64,000 bases of DNA from Legionella hackeliae (GTDB lineage Bacteria; Pseudomonadota; Gammaproteobacteria; Legionellales; Legionellaceae), in contig NZ_LN681225.1 of NCBI RefSeq assembly GCF_000953655.1, positions 2,011,001-2,075,000 on the forward strand, given 5' to 3'. The notes under the pieces are model-generated. The model did no database searches, was not told the DNA's origin, and worked only from the letters and a program-made list of their open reading frames with translations. How positions within the stretch are numbered: the stretch's first letter is position 1; each line of letters starts with the position of its first letter. The position numbers and the translations under genes are program-made. Shown here one piece after another: positions 9,921-18,245 of this stretch.

Positions 9921-10148
9921 TTAAGCCACGGAGTAGGTTTTAAGCCACGGAGTAGGTTTTAAGCCACGGAGTAGATTTTAAGCCACGGAGTAGATTTTAA
10001 GCCACGGAGTAGGTTTTAAGCCACGGAGTAGATTTTAAGCCACGGAGTAGATTTTAAGCCACGGAGTAGATTTTAAGCCACGGAGTAGATTTTAAGCCAC
10101 GGAGTAGATTTTAAGCCACGGAGTAGATTTTAAGCCACGGAGTGGGCT
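9921..10148. repeat. 19-bp minisatellite, 12 tandem copies
   Basis: Twelve head-to-tail copies of ttaagccacggagtag(a/g)tt start at 9921 and then every 19 bp through 10130. Copies differ mainly at one A/G position, and the last copy is altered (gagtgggctc). It lies between the malic enzyme and GGCT-like genes, outside any reading frame. The structure is that of a variable-number tandem repeat locus. Confidence 0.95.
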
Positions 10149-10199
10149 CAAGTATTTGAGTAGACTTAAGCCTAACGTGGACTTTAAAGGGAAATATTA

Positions 10200-10550
10200 T
10201 CAATCTAAAATAGATTGATGAGCATATACCCAAGCTTCTAATCCTGAAGCAAGAGATACTTTTATTCTTCTATAATCTTTGACTTCGTACTCATCGGCTT
10301 TAAGAAGTTCTTCGAGCGTTAACTCAAATACCATTCCTTCAACACTGGCCTTTTCGTCAGTTGTGGGGCTAAGAATTTGATGAACAGATTTGCCACTGAC
10401 CTCAATAACATAGGGATCAGTGATTTCTAAATCTGTTAATTTATAGCCTTTTAATTTGTCTTTTTGGCCTTTCAACAAACGAGAGAACGTTGCAAGCTGA
10501 ACTTGCTCCAGTTGCAACGTCCCGTAAGAAAATAATTTCTCAATAACCAA
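10200..10550 (-). CDS. Gamma-glutamylcyclotransferase (AIG2-like) family protein
   Basis: The fold family includes enzymes that cyclise gamma-glutamyl amines to 5-oxoproline. The substrate-loop motif YGTLQ lies near the N-terminus, and an acidic residue in DEYE (about residue 85) is in the usual position for the catalytic Glu, followed by YRRIKV and the C-terminal AWVYA. The start is probably TTG at 10550, because AGAGG lies five bases upstream; an upstream in-frame TTG at 10574 would add eight residues without a good site. About 116 residues, a normal family length. The true substrate cannot be told. Confidence 0.82.
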   Translation of the reverse strand: MVIEKLFSYGTLQLEQVQLATFSRLLKGQKDKLKGYKLTDLEITDPYVIEVSGKSVHQILSPTTDEKASVEGMVFELTLEELLKADEYEVKDYRRIKVSLASGLEAWVYAHQSILD

Positions 10551-10607
10551 GATAACCTCTTTTCTCGAATACAAAAAAATATCGCGACATTTCGTCGCGA
10601 AATAGCA

Positions 10608-11408
10608 TTACATAGGTTGAGATGCTTCTTGCTGAAGTCCTCCGACAACCCAAGCATTTGTTCCGTAGAATTTACGAAAATGCCAAATTTCATCTAATGT
10701 GCTTACTGGATCATCATTTTCTTTAATCGAGCCGGTAAAACGCACACTTGCGATCGTTGAGTCACCCTGCTCAGAAACATCAAGTAATTGCGCATTAAGG
10801 TTAATGACTTCTGTTTTATTAGACTCATTACCTCGCTCATCCAATTGCATTTTGATTTCCGCAAAAACCTCTGGCGCTGTAAATTCTTGTAAATCTTGTA
10901 AGTTTTTTTGATCATAAGCAGTTTGTAAGCGGATAAATTTTACTTTCGCCTCACGTAAAAAATCTTCTTCACTAAAACCCGCTGAATTCATGTGATAATT
11001 ACCTGTAGCTTGATAATTCATAGAATTGGATTGCCAGTTGTAGGCTGATGGTCTCGACGCATTGGCAGTTTGAAATCCTGGCTGTATGCGACGACGATAA
11101 ATATTAATAATAAACAGCAATACGGCACCCACAATTAACCAGGATAGTAATCCACTTCCTAATCCATTCCCCATAAATAGGCTAGCTAGAAGACCACCTG
11201 CCAATAAACCACCTAACATGCCTCCCCATCTACTTCTATTGGTTTGTTGTCCAATTGTATTAGGCTTAGGTTTAGAGGAAAAAAGACTATTATAAGAGCG
11301 CTGGACGCCAAAACTTCTGCCGCCTCCAAAACGCTTCGCTGCTGCTTCATTAACCACCAGACCAAAAGAAAGCAGGCCAATAAGTAACGACAAAATAAGT
11401 GTTCGCAC
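10608..11408 (-). CDS. Tim44-like domain membrane protein
   Basis: The 266-residue product begins with a signal or anchor helix (residues 1-23), continues through a basic, Gly/Ser-rich linker, and has a Gly-rich transmembrane segment (LGGLLAGGLLASLFMG and following hydrophobic stretch, about 68-105) ending in IYRRRIQ. The C-terminal 120 residues resemble the Tim44 domain (EEDFLREAKVKFIRLQTAYD and a late DEIWHFRK). In bacteria this domain occurs in inner-membrane proteins of unclear role. The gene ends 57 bp before the GGCT-like gene and may be co-transcribed with it. Confidence 0.8.
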   Translation of the reverse strand: MRTLILSLLIGLLSFGLVVNEAAAKRFGGGRSFGVQRSYNSLFSSKPKPNTIGQQTNRSRWGGMLGGLLAGGLLASLFMGNGLGSGLLSWLIVGAVLLFIINIYRRRIQPGFQTANASRPSAYNWQSNSMNYQATGNYHMNSAGFSEEDFLREAKVKFIRLQTAYDQKNLQDLQEFTAPEVFAEIKMQLDERGNESNKTEVINLNAQLLDVSEQGDSTIASVRFTGSIKENDDPVSTLDEIWHFRKFYGTNAWVVGGLQQEASQPM

Positions 11409-11510
11409 GATGTGATCCTTTTTGATAAACAGCCAATAGTATAACTGAAGAAACCACTATCGCGACAAGAGGCAAGTAATTTAACAAAAAAAATTTCACT
11501 TTAGAATGTC

Positions 11511-13991
11511 CTATAGACTCGCTCGGGTTAATCCCTTTTTTTGATATTGACTTCGTAATACCAGACTGTTTATTAAAACCGTAAATGACGCAGTGGCAAC
11601 AGGCACAATTAAAATCAATTTCCAGGGAATGGTAAAATTAAGCTCCAAGACTACTTTTGCAAGATAATTGGTAATAATACTCGCGGTAAGAACCGCCATA
11701 AATCCGGCATAAAACCCAATGAGGAATGATTCACTGCTTTGAATCAATAATAACTGCGTTTTACCCATTCCTAAAACTTTGAGAATGTGTGTTTCTTGCT
11801 GTTTTACCCCTACAAAGGAAAGCATCGCCAAAATAACGATAATTAACCCAGCAAACAATCCAAAAAAGCTCATAAAATTTATTGCCTTCGCCATGTTAGT
11901 AACAATCGACTGAACCTTCTTCAAGATATTGGCAATATCAATCACTGTAACATTTGGAAATTGGCTTACGATGTTATTTAACACAGGTTGTTGCGCAGGC
12001 AACAGATGCATACTGGCAATGTAGGTCTGTGGCAAATTATTCAAAATACCAGGCTTAAACAGAGTAAAAAAATTAGGACTAAATGTTGTCCAATCTACGG
12101 TGCGAACACTCGTAATTACTGCTGTGACAATTGTGTCACCTATTCTAAAACTGATTTTATCCCCTAAGGCCAACTTGAGTTTATCCATCATCCCCTTTTC
12201 TACAGAAATCCAGTCTTCTTGAGTTTTAGGATCCCATACACCTTCACTGATTTCATTGGCAAGTGGTAAATTATTAGTCCAGGAAAGATTCAACTCTCTT
12301 CTGAGGACATTGATCTGTTCGGCTCGTTCGCCAAAAATTTTTTGAACTGGCACATTATTAATTGCAATTAAACGTCCTTTTACGATAGGATAAAAATAAG
12401 ACACTTTAATGGTATTGACCGTCAAAAATTTGTCGATTTCGCTAACTTGAGAAGGCTCAATATTGATAATAAAGTAATTAGCACTGTTCTCAGACCGCTG
12501 TTGCTGCCAACTCTCTAAAAGGTCTGTTCTTAAAATAAATAAGCTTAAAATTGCTGTTAGCGCCAAACCGATGCCAATAACTTGCAACGCACTATTACCA
12601 AAATTACGCGCTATATTGGCAAAACCAAAGCGCCAATTAATATGAATATAATGCTTAGCCTTTGAAAGATAATTAAAAATTAACCAAAGCGTGCTAATCA
12701 CCAAGCCAACAAAAAAAGCACAACCTAATACCACACTCAAAGTAAGGCGCCAAGAATTGGTATAGAAATAAGCAAGTCCTCCTAAAAGTAAAAAGGCCAG
12801 GCTGTAACTGAACCAAGTACTAATTTTTAGTGACGGTTGCTCATGACGAAAAATAGTAGCGGCGGTAATATGACGTAATTTTAAAATATTGACTGAGGAG
12901 AAAACCAACAATACGATTAAACCAATTGCAAAACTAAACAAAGCAGGCTTTAACGGTAAATGATTCTCAAATTGGGGCAATAATCCATAGAGCCACTGTG
13001 CCAATAAAGGTTGTATCGCATAGCCCAACCCTATGCCAAGCAGACAAGCTAATACGCCTAGAAGTAAGATACTGCCTAAGTAAATTTTTAAAATCTGATA
13101 CTCAGAGGCCCCAAAACAGCGAAGTACTGCCACTTGTTGCATATGCCGCATGCTGTAACGCAAACTTGCCATACTAATAGCTACTCCCGCTAACACTAAA
13201 CTCATCAGCGTTCCTAAATTTAGATAATTTAATGTGCGTTGAATAATTTGAGTAATGGAGGGATTCGTTGAAGTACTGTCCGTTAATTCTTGTTGTTCAG
13301 TTAATTGAGGAGTTACATAGGCTTTTAATGTGCTTAACTTATCTTTAGTCCCGGTTAATAACCAACGATAAGCCACATTACTGCCGATTTGAACAACTTG
13401 GGTTTTTGGTACATCTTCCCAATTCATCAGAATGCGAGGTGAAATATTAAACCAATCTCCTGTTTGCCCAGGCTCCTCTGTCAAGACACCTGCAACTGTA
13501 AATGATGCAGCGCCAATCATTAAGGACTCGCCTACGTTAATTTTTAACAGTGAAAAAAGTCTTGGTGCTAGCCATACGGTACCAGGTTTAGGTGGTTCAA
13601 ATAATTTGACACTTGGCGCATGTAACCTGGGGGAAATCCATAATTCACCTAATATGGGAAAAGGCTCTTTAACTGCTTTAACTTGTGCAAGCTGAAGATT
13701 TTCCTCATGTTCCACCATACTTAAAAACGATAAGGTTAATGTTTGTTTCAGTTGCAAAACTTGCGCTTTCTTAACCCAAACATCCTTGATAGGAAAACTG
13801 CTTCGAACCACCAGGTCAGCCCCTAACAATTGAGAGGTTTGTTTTGTTAATTGATCATTAACTCGTCCGGCAAAAATATTTAATGCACTAATACAGGTCA
13901 TTGCTGTAACCAAAGCAAGAAATAGCAACGTCAACTCACCACTTCGCCAATCGCGAATAAGTGACTTTACGATCAATGGTATCTTTAACAT
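11511..13991 (-). CDS. YbbP-type ABC transporter permease (FtsX/MacB-like)
   Basis: A large inner-membrane permease with FtsX-like repeats. An N-terminal membrane helix and periplasmic region are followed by a first block of three helices (about residues 255-400), a second periplasmic region (about 500-690) and a last block of helices (about 700-820). The start is taken at 13991 (MLKIPLIVKSL), with GGA nine bases upstream and a 7-bp overlap with the ATPase stop; a start at 14030 is possible. With the upstream ATPase and the divergent tesA it reproduces the E. coli tesA-ybbA-ybbP arrangement. Substrate is unknown; such systems are thought to work on lipids or envelope molecules. Confidence 0.9.
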   Translation of the reverse strand: MLKIPLIVKSLIRDWRSGELTLLFLALVTAMTCISALNIFAGRVNDQLTKQTSQLLGADLVVRSSFPIKDVWVKKAQVLQLKQTLTLSFLSMVEHEENLQLAQVKAVKEPFPILGELWISPRLHAPSVKLFEPPKPGTVWLAPRLFSLLKINVGESLMIGAASFTVAGVLTEEPGQTGDWFNISPRILMNWEDVPKTQVVQIGSNVAYRWLLTGTKDKLSTLKAYVTPQLTEQQELTDSTSTNPSITQIIQRTLNYLNLGTLMSLVLAGVAISMASLRYSMRHMQQVAVLRCFGASEYQILKIYLGSILLLGVLACLLGIGLGYAIQPLLAQWLYGLLPQFENHLPLKPALFSFAIGLIVLLVFSSVNILKLRHITAATIFRHEQPSLKISTWFSYSLAFLLLGGLAYFYTNSWRLTLSVVLGCAFFVGLVISTLWLIFNYLSKAKHYIHINWRFGFANIARNFGNSALQVIGIGLALTAILSLFILRTDLLESWQQQRSENSANYFIINIEPSQVSEIDKFLTVNTIKVSYFYPIVKGRLIAINNVPVQKIFGERAEQINVLRRELNLSWTNNLPLANEISEGVWDPKTQEDWISVEKGMMDKLKLALGDKISFRIGDTIVTAVITSVRTVDWTTFSPNFFTLFKPGILNNLPQTYIASMHLLPAQQPVLNNIVSQFPNVTVIDIANILKKVQSIVTNMAKAINFMSFFGLFAGLIIVILAMLSFVGVKQQETHILKVLGMGKTQLLLIQSSESFLIGFYAGFMAVLTASIITNYLAKVVLELNFTIPWKLILIVPVATASFTVLINSLVLRSQYQKKGLTRASL

Positions 13992-14659
13992 AGAAGCTTT
14001 CCACCATCTAATCGCCAATGTAATTGGCATCGGCCTGCCAGCGCTTCGTCATGAGTTACAATTACCAATGTTGTTTTATGCTGTTCATTTAAAGTGAATA
14101 ATAAATCAGCAACAGTCTGCCCTGTTTTTTTATCTAAATTCCCAGTAGGTTCGTCGGCAAATAAAATATCAGGTTCCACTGCAAACGCTCTTGCTATAGC
14201 TACACGTTGCTGTTCGCCACCTGATAACTGAAGTGGATAATGATGCCCTCTATTACTGAGCCCAACCTTATCCAACCAATAGGAAGCCTTTGAAAATGCA
14301 TCCTCATAATGGTTCATTTCCAAAGGCAACATGACATTTTCCAGTCCCGTTAGATTAGGTAGGAGTTGAAATGATTGAAAAATAAAACCCACTCTTCTTG
14401 CTCGCAATTTTGCGCGCTCATCCTCGCTTAAATGAGTAATTTCTTGATTTTCATAAAAAACATCTCCTGTTGTAGGAAGGTCTAAACCTGCCATAATATT
14501 AAGTAATGACGTTTTTCCAGAACCAGAAGCGCCGGTAATTGCAACGGTTATCCCCTTCTTAATGGCAAAACTGATATCTTGCAAAATAAGAAGATCAAAC
14601 GAACCGCTTTTTACAGTAAAATTAATATTATTCAACCTGATAACGTCAAGGTGACTCAT
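13985..14659 (-). CDS. YbbA-type ABC transporter ATP-binding protein
   Basis: Walker A (GASGSGKTS), the Q loop (FIFQSFQLLPNLTGLENV), the signature LSGGEQQRVAIARA and Walker B (ILFADEPTGNLD) are all intact, typical of the MacB/LolD subfamily. The start at 14659 gives the usual family N-terminus (MSHLDVIRLNNINF) and overlaps the divergent tesA start codon by two bases. A start at 14701 has a better ribosome site (GAAGAGGTG) but would run 44 bp into tesA and add 14 lysine-rich residues. It pairs with the permease that follows. Confidence 0.93.
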   Translation of the reverse strand: MSHLDVIRLNNINFTVKSGSFDLLILQDISFAIKKGITVAITGASGSGKTSLLNIMAGLDLPTTGDVFYENQEITHLSEDERAKLRARRVGFIFQSFQLLPNLTGLENVMLPLEMNHYEDAFSKASYWLDKVGLSNRGHHYPLQLSGGEQQRVAIARAFAVEPDILFADEPTGNLDKKTGQTVADLLFTLNEQHKTTLVIVTHDEALAGRCQLHWRLDGGKLLC

Positions 14660-15266
14660 GAAGTGCAAAACCCTTTTTATATTTTTATTCATTTTTATCA
14701 TAGCACCTCTTCAAGCAAAAACTATTCTTGTTCTTGGAGACAGTCTAAGCGCTGCCTATGGTATCAATACGAAAGAGGGCTGGGTTAACTTATTGAATAC
14801 AAAGTTGAAAAAGAATAATTTCGATTATCGAGTTATCAATATTAGTGCAAGCGGTGACACAACCAGAAATGGTCTTGCTAAACTATCAAGTGCTCTTAAA
14901 ACCTATCAACCCAATATTGTCATTATTCAACTAGGGGCTAATGATGGCTTACGAGGATTATCTCTCGCTGAAATGAAATCAAACCTCGAGAAAATTATTC
15001 AAGAAAGTCAAAACGCCAAGGCGAAAATATTATTAATTGCGACAAAATTACCACCCAATTATGGCCCCACTTATCTGAAAAAATTCGCAAGCGTCTATGG
15101 AGACTTGGCAAATCAGTATCAAATACCTTTAATTCCTATGTTTTTGGAGGGCGTTGCTGGTGATTCGCTATTGATGCAAAAGGATGGCTTACATCCTAAT
15201 CAGAAAGCACAATCTAAAATATTAGCTAATATTTGGCCGCATCTACAGCCTCTTTTAACGTCCTAA
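14658..15266 (+). CDS. tesA: SGNH-family arylesterase / thioesterase I
   Basis: A periplasmic serine hydrolase that cleaves acyl-thioesters, aryl esters and lysophospholipids in well-studied relatives. The signal peptide covers residues 1-20 (cleavage after LQA). The four SGNH blocks are present: GDSLSAAYGI (nucleophile S29), SGDTTRNGL, GANDGLRG and DGLHPN (D176, H179). AAGGTG lies four to five bases before the ATG. The gene is divergent from, and touches the start of, the ABC ATPase gene, as in E. coli, suggesting a conserved functional link between the esterase and the exporter. Confidence 0.95.
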   Translation: MKCKTLFIFLFIFIIAPLQAKTILVLGDSLSAAYGINTKEGWVNLLNTKLKKNNFDYRVINISASGDTTRNGLAKLSSALKTYQPNIVIIQLGANDGLRGLSLAEMKSNLEKIIQESQNAKAKILLIATKLPPNYGPTYLKKFASVYGDLANQYQIPLIPMFLEGVAGDSLLMQKDGLHPNQKAQSKILANIWPHLQPLLTS

Positions 15267-15394
15267 AGAGCCAGCAATAGCTTTCATCAATAAAAACCAC
15301 CAGTTTATATTCATTTTATCTCTAGAAGCCCCCGCGCATTGTATAATTTTTGCACGATTTATGCATCATTTATATGACTATTGAGGAATGAATT

Positions 15395-16123
15395 ATGAAA
15401 AGCGGGATTTTGCTTTTCTGCTTTTTACCGACATTCTTGTGGGCAAAAGCAGAAATACAGGAAGCAAACTATTATGGTCCAAAGCTCTGCAAATATACAC
15501 CCTATACTTGCGTCAAAGTAACGCGAGGTAAGACTTGGCAGAAATTATTTTTAGATCCCGTTCAAAGAGACTTGGTACAACGCTTAAATCGCACCAATAA
15601 TCGCTTGTGGAATGGAAAAATATTAGCTGTTCCTAAAAATCTGACAACGGTTACTCTGTTTGATATATCCCCTTTTCCTTTGAAAATTAATTCTTCAGAT
15701 AATAAGCAAATCATTGTTGATCAAGAAAAATTGGCTTGGGGAGCCTATGATTCACACGGTTATTTAGTACGCTGGGGTCCTATTTCTTCAGGAAGTGATA
15801 AATGCTCAGATAGTGATAACTCATGTCTGACATTAACGGGAATGTTTGAAATCTTTGGCAAGGAAGATAAACATTGCATTTCAAATGCATTCCCTGCTGG
15901 ACGAGGTGGTGCGCAAATGCCTTATTGTATGTTTTTTCATAAGGGTTTTGCGTTACATGGATCTGATGATATCCCGGGTTATCGTGCAAGTCATGGATGT
16001 ATCCGTATGTTTATTCAGGATGTTAAATGGCTTAATGAAAATTTTGTGACGCTGTATGACCCTAAAAAGAAAACAGGAGGTACTGTGGTCATCGTTTTGC
16101 CACTATATCTTAAGGAATCTTAG
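15395..16123 (+). CDS. L,D-transpeptidase (YkuD domain), periplasmic
   Basis: A peptidoglycan cross-linking enzyme, or an anchor of proteins to the wall. The signal peptide is residues 1-17 (ending LWAKA). The YkuD catalytic block is HGSDDIPGYRASHGCIRM, with nucleophile C202. The N-terminal region (YTCVKVTRGKTWQKLF, LWNGKILAVPKNL) looks like a diverged LysM. Two extra cysteine pairs (KCSDSDNSC; residue 170s and CMFF) suggest disulfides. Length 242. The downstream epimerase-like gene starts three bases after the stop, so the two are co-transcribed. Confidence 0.9.
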   Translation: MKSGILLFCFLPTFLWAKAEIQEANYYGPKLCKYTPYTCVKVTRGKTWQKLFLDPVQRDLVQRLNRTNNRLWNGKILAVPKNLTTVTLFDISPFPLKINSSDNKQIIVDQEKLAWGAYDSHGYLVRWGPISSGSDKCSDSDNSCLTLTGMFEIFGKEDKHCISNAFPAGRGGAQMPYCMFFHKGFALHGSDDIPGYRASHGCIRMFIQDVKWLNENFVTLYDPKKKTGGTVVIVLPLYLKES

Positions 16124-16125
16124 CG

Positions 16126-17238
16126 ATGACTAAGTCAAAAATTTGTTCTCTTGGCTGCATTGTTGGTACACATACAGAAGTAATTAAAATAGCACCCTTA
16201 CTATTTGAATTACGCTCTGAGCCTTGGGTTAAAACTGCATTAATTAGTACTGGTGAATGTCAAGGCGAACTTGACGCTATATTTGCTGTGTTTGATTTAA
16301 AACCCGATTATCATTTAAATAAAATGCCAAAACAGCAAACTCTTCAAGAATTCGCCGCGACACTTTGTAACAAACTCAATCTACTCATCAAAAAACACCA
16401 TTTTGATGCATTACTTGGTGCAGGTAATACTACAACTGTTTTTATTTCGTCGTTAATGGCATTTTACAATCAGCTTGCCTTTGGTCATATCGAAGCAGGA
16501 TTACGCACCAATCCAGGGAAGTCTTTTCCAGAAGAAACACACCAAATTTTGACAGCACCTTTGTCAACCTGGCATTTTGCTCCTTCAACGTTTGAAAAAG
16601 AGAACTTAATCCGAGAAAAAATTGCCGTGAATAAAATTTTTGTCACTGGGAGCACAGTAACTGATGCTCTACATTGGATTATTAAAAATAAGTCTGAAAC
16701 TAATGAATTTAGACATATTTATAACTTTGTTATTGTTAGCACTCGGCAAAATGGTGAACATCTGAAAAATATCTGTAATGCTATTCTTGAACTCACAACT
16801 CGATTTGATGATATCAATTTCATATTTTCTTTAACTGAGACGTCTGAATCGCAGCAGTTTTTTAAAACTATTTTTTCGAATCAGCCACGTGTCCATCTTT
16901 TACCGGCCGTTCCATATGACGAATTCGTCCATTTAATGCGACGCGCTATCTTGTTATTAACTGATTCTGTAACTATGCAAGAAGAAGCACCGGTCTTACA
17001 TAAGCCGATTTTAATATTAAATAACGATGCCGAGAAACCTCAGCTTATTAAAGAAGGAATCGGCCTCTTGGTAGGAACATCAAGAGAGACCATCGTTGAA
17101 ATTGTCAGCCAGTTACTTACTGACGGTAAACTCTATCTTAAAATGACTCGTAGTCATTGCCCGGAAGGCGATGAACATGCTGCAAAACGAATTGTTGAAA
17201 TATTAAAAAATAAACTTCCATTAAAAAATACTTATTAA
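16126..17238 (+). CDS. UDP-GlcNAc 2-epimerase-like protein lacking key catalytic residues
   Basis: The 370-residue sequence has the overall WecB/NeuC glycosyltransferase-B fold signature: GTHTEVIKIAPL, HIEAGLRT (E123), FPEETHQ (E136/E137), VTGSTVTDAL and LTDSVTMQEEAPVL. However, the HGDTTT block is GAGNTTT, so the catalytic Asp is N101. The THRREN block is STRQNGEH, so the catalytic His becomes R207. The SGG of the nucleotide loop is SVT. It may be an inactive or repurposed family member. It is co-transcribed with the L,D-transpeptidase, 2 bp apart, suggesting an envelope role. Confidence 0.8.
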   Translation: MTKSKICSLGCIVGTHTEVIKIAPLLFELRSEPWVKTALISTGECQGELDAIFAVFDLKPDYHLNKMPKQQTLQEFAATLCNKLNLLIKKHHFDALLGAGNTTTVFISSLMAFYNQLAFGHIEAGLRTNPGKSFPEETHQILTAPLSTWHFAPSTFEKENLIREKIAVNKIFVTGSTVTDALHWIIKNKSETNEFRHIYNFVIVSTRQNGEHLKNICNAILELTTRFDDINFIFSLTETSESQQFFKTIFSNQPRVHLLPAVPYDEFVHLMRRAILLLTDSVTMQEEAPVLHKPILILNNDAEKPQLIKEGIGLLVGTSRETIVEIVSQLLTDGKLYLKMTRSHCPEGDEHAAKRIVEILKNKLPLKNTY

Positions 17239-17415
17239 AAACTATTCCTTCGCTTTTAATGGATGATAAACTCTTGTCTACAGAGGGATGACAATGGAGT
17301 TTCACAGGAATATTACAAAATTAGAGATATTTAGACCATTTGATCTTGTAAAATCTTTAGAAAGATCTCAGAATGGGTGTTACAATCAGATTTCAATTAT
17401 AGGAAAAGAGTAACT

Positions 17416-17622
17416 ATGTCAGAGAAAATTCGCGGTAAAGTTAAATGGTTTAACGATAAGAAAGGCTTTGGTTTTATTGAAAGCGAAGGTAAAGATTACT
17501 TCGTTCATTTCAGTGCAATTCAAAGTAGTGGCTTTAAAACTTTAGCTGAAGGTGCTGCTGTATTGTTTAAAGCAGGCCATGGACAAAAAGGTCCTCAAGC
17601 AGAAGATGTAGAAATCGCCTAA
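17416..17622 (+). CDS. Cold-shock domain protein (CspA family)
   Basis: A 68-residue single-stranded nucleic-acid chaperone. RNP1 (KGFGFIE) and RNP2 (YFVHFS) are intact and the opening [13 protein letters not shown] is typical. The start at 17416 follows AGGAAAAGAG by six bases; an in-frame ATG at 17377 would add 13 residues of no family resemblance. A 5' untranslated region of up to 177 bp could hold cold-responsive structure, but none was worked out. A strong terminator follows immediately. Confidence 0.95.
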   Translation: MSEKIRGKVKWFNDKKGFGFIESEGKDYFVHFSAIQSSGFKTLAEGAAVLFKAGHGQKGPQAEDVEIA

Positions 17623-17629
17623 TTTGGTT

Positions 17630-17674
17630 AATTACTGCACCAAGGAGCCAAAACTAATTGGTGCAGTAATTTTT
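17630..17674 (+). terminator. Rho-independent terminator of the cold-shock gene
   Basis: A perfect 14-bp stem (AATTACTGCACCAA at 17630-17643; complement at 17658-17671) with a 14-base loop, running into TTTTT. Confidence 0.92.
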
Positions 17675-17686
17675 CCTGGCTTTCAA

Positions 17687-18067
17687 TTATTGCTGCGTAG
17701 GCTTTTTATTAGTCCCAAAATTCACAACCACCTGTTTTAAGGATCCTGTCTCTGGTTCCCATGGTCTCGCATATTTAAATTGCATGCTGGTACTTTGAGG
17801 ATAAGCTTTCTCTTTTAATAATTGGAAAGTAAAGAGCATCTGCCCGCCAGCCCCTATTAGCTTTGTTTGTGCAGAAACATATTTGCTCGACAAAAGCTTT
17901 AAAATTGATTTGTCATATTTTTCAACAGTCCATTGATATCCTGTTGTTGGATTAGCAGGCAGCGTCACGACAAATTGATTTTGATTGGGATTAACGTTTA
18001 AAGACATATTGTCAGCATGTGTAAAAGTTGCACAAGCCAATAAGATACTGCTCCATAATGTTTTCAT
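17687..18067 (-). CDS. Chagasin-like cysteine protease inhibitor (I42), secreted
   Basis: Chagasin-family proteins are small beta-sandwich inhibitors that plug the active site of papain-type proteases. The three binding-loop motifs are visible: NPTTGYQW (about residues 39-46), GAGG in place of the usual GxGG loop (about 72), and RPWEP (about 104). The signal peptide is residues 1-18 (ending THA), placing it in the periplasm or outside. GGAAGAG precedes the ATG. Length 126 is normal. In an intracellular bacterium it could act on its own or on host proteases; that is inference. Confidence 0.88.
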   Translation of the reverse strand: MKTLWSSILLACATFTHADNMSLNVNPNQNQFVVTLPANPTTGYQWTVEKYDKSILKLLSSKYVSAQTKLIGAGGQMLFTFQLLKEKAYPQSTSMQFKYARPWEPETGSLKQVVVNFGTNKKPTQQ

Positions 18068-18245
18068 TGTCTCTTCCCACTTAATTAGTTTGTTTAAATT
18101 ATATTATATTCTGCTTGATATGCTGTTAAATGTTTTTACTCACTAGCAATGTTTTATCAATCTGGTAATAATTATATCTTCATGGATAAAAGTATATTTT
18201 AAACAACGTTGAGCAACTATACTTTTGGGAATAGCGCTCGCTTCC

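Noticed and set aside
9921-10148. Regular repeats that could suggest a CRISPR array
   Set aside because: The 19-bp units are directly head-to-tail with no unique spacers, and no cas genes are near.
17239-17415. RNA thermometer or riboswitch before the cold-shock gene
   Set aside because: A long leader is possible, but I could not identify conserved cold-box or ligand-binding structure by eye.
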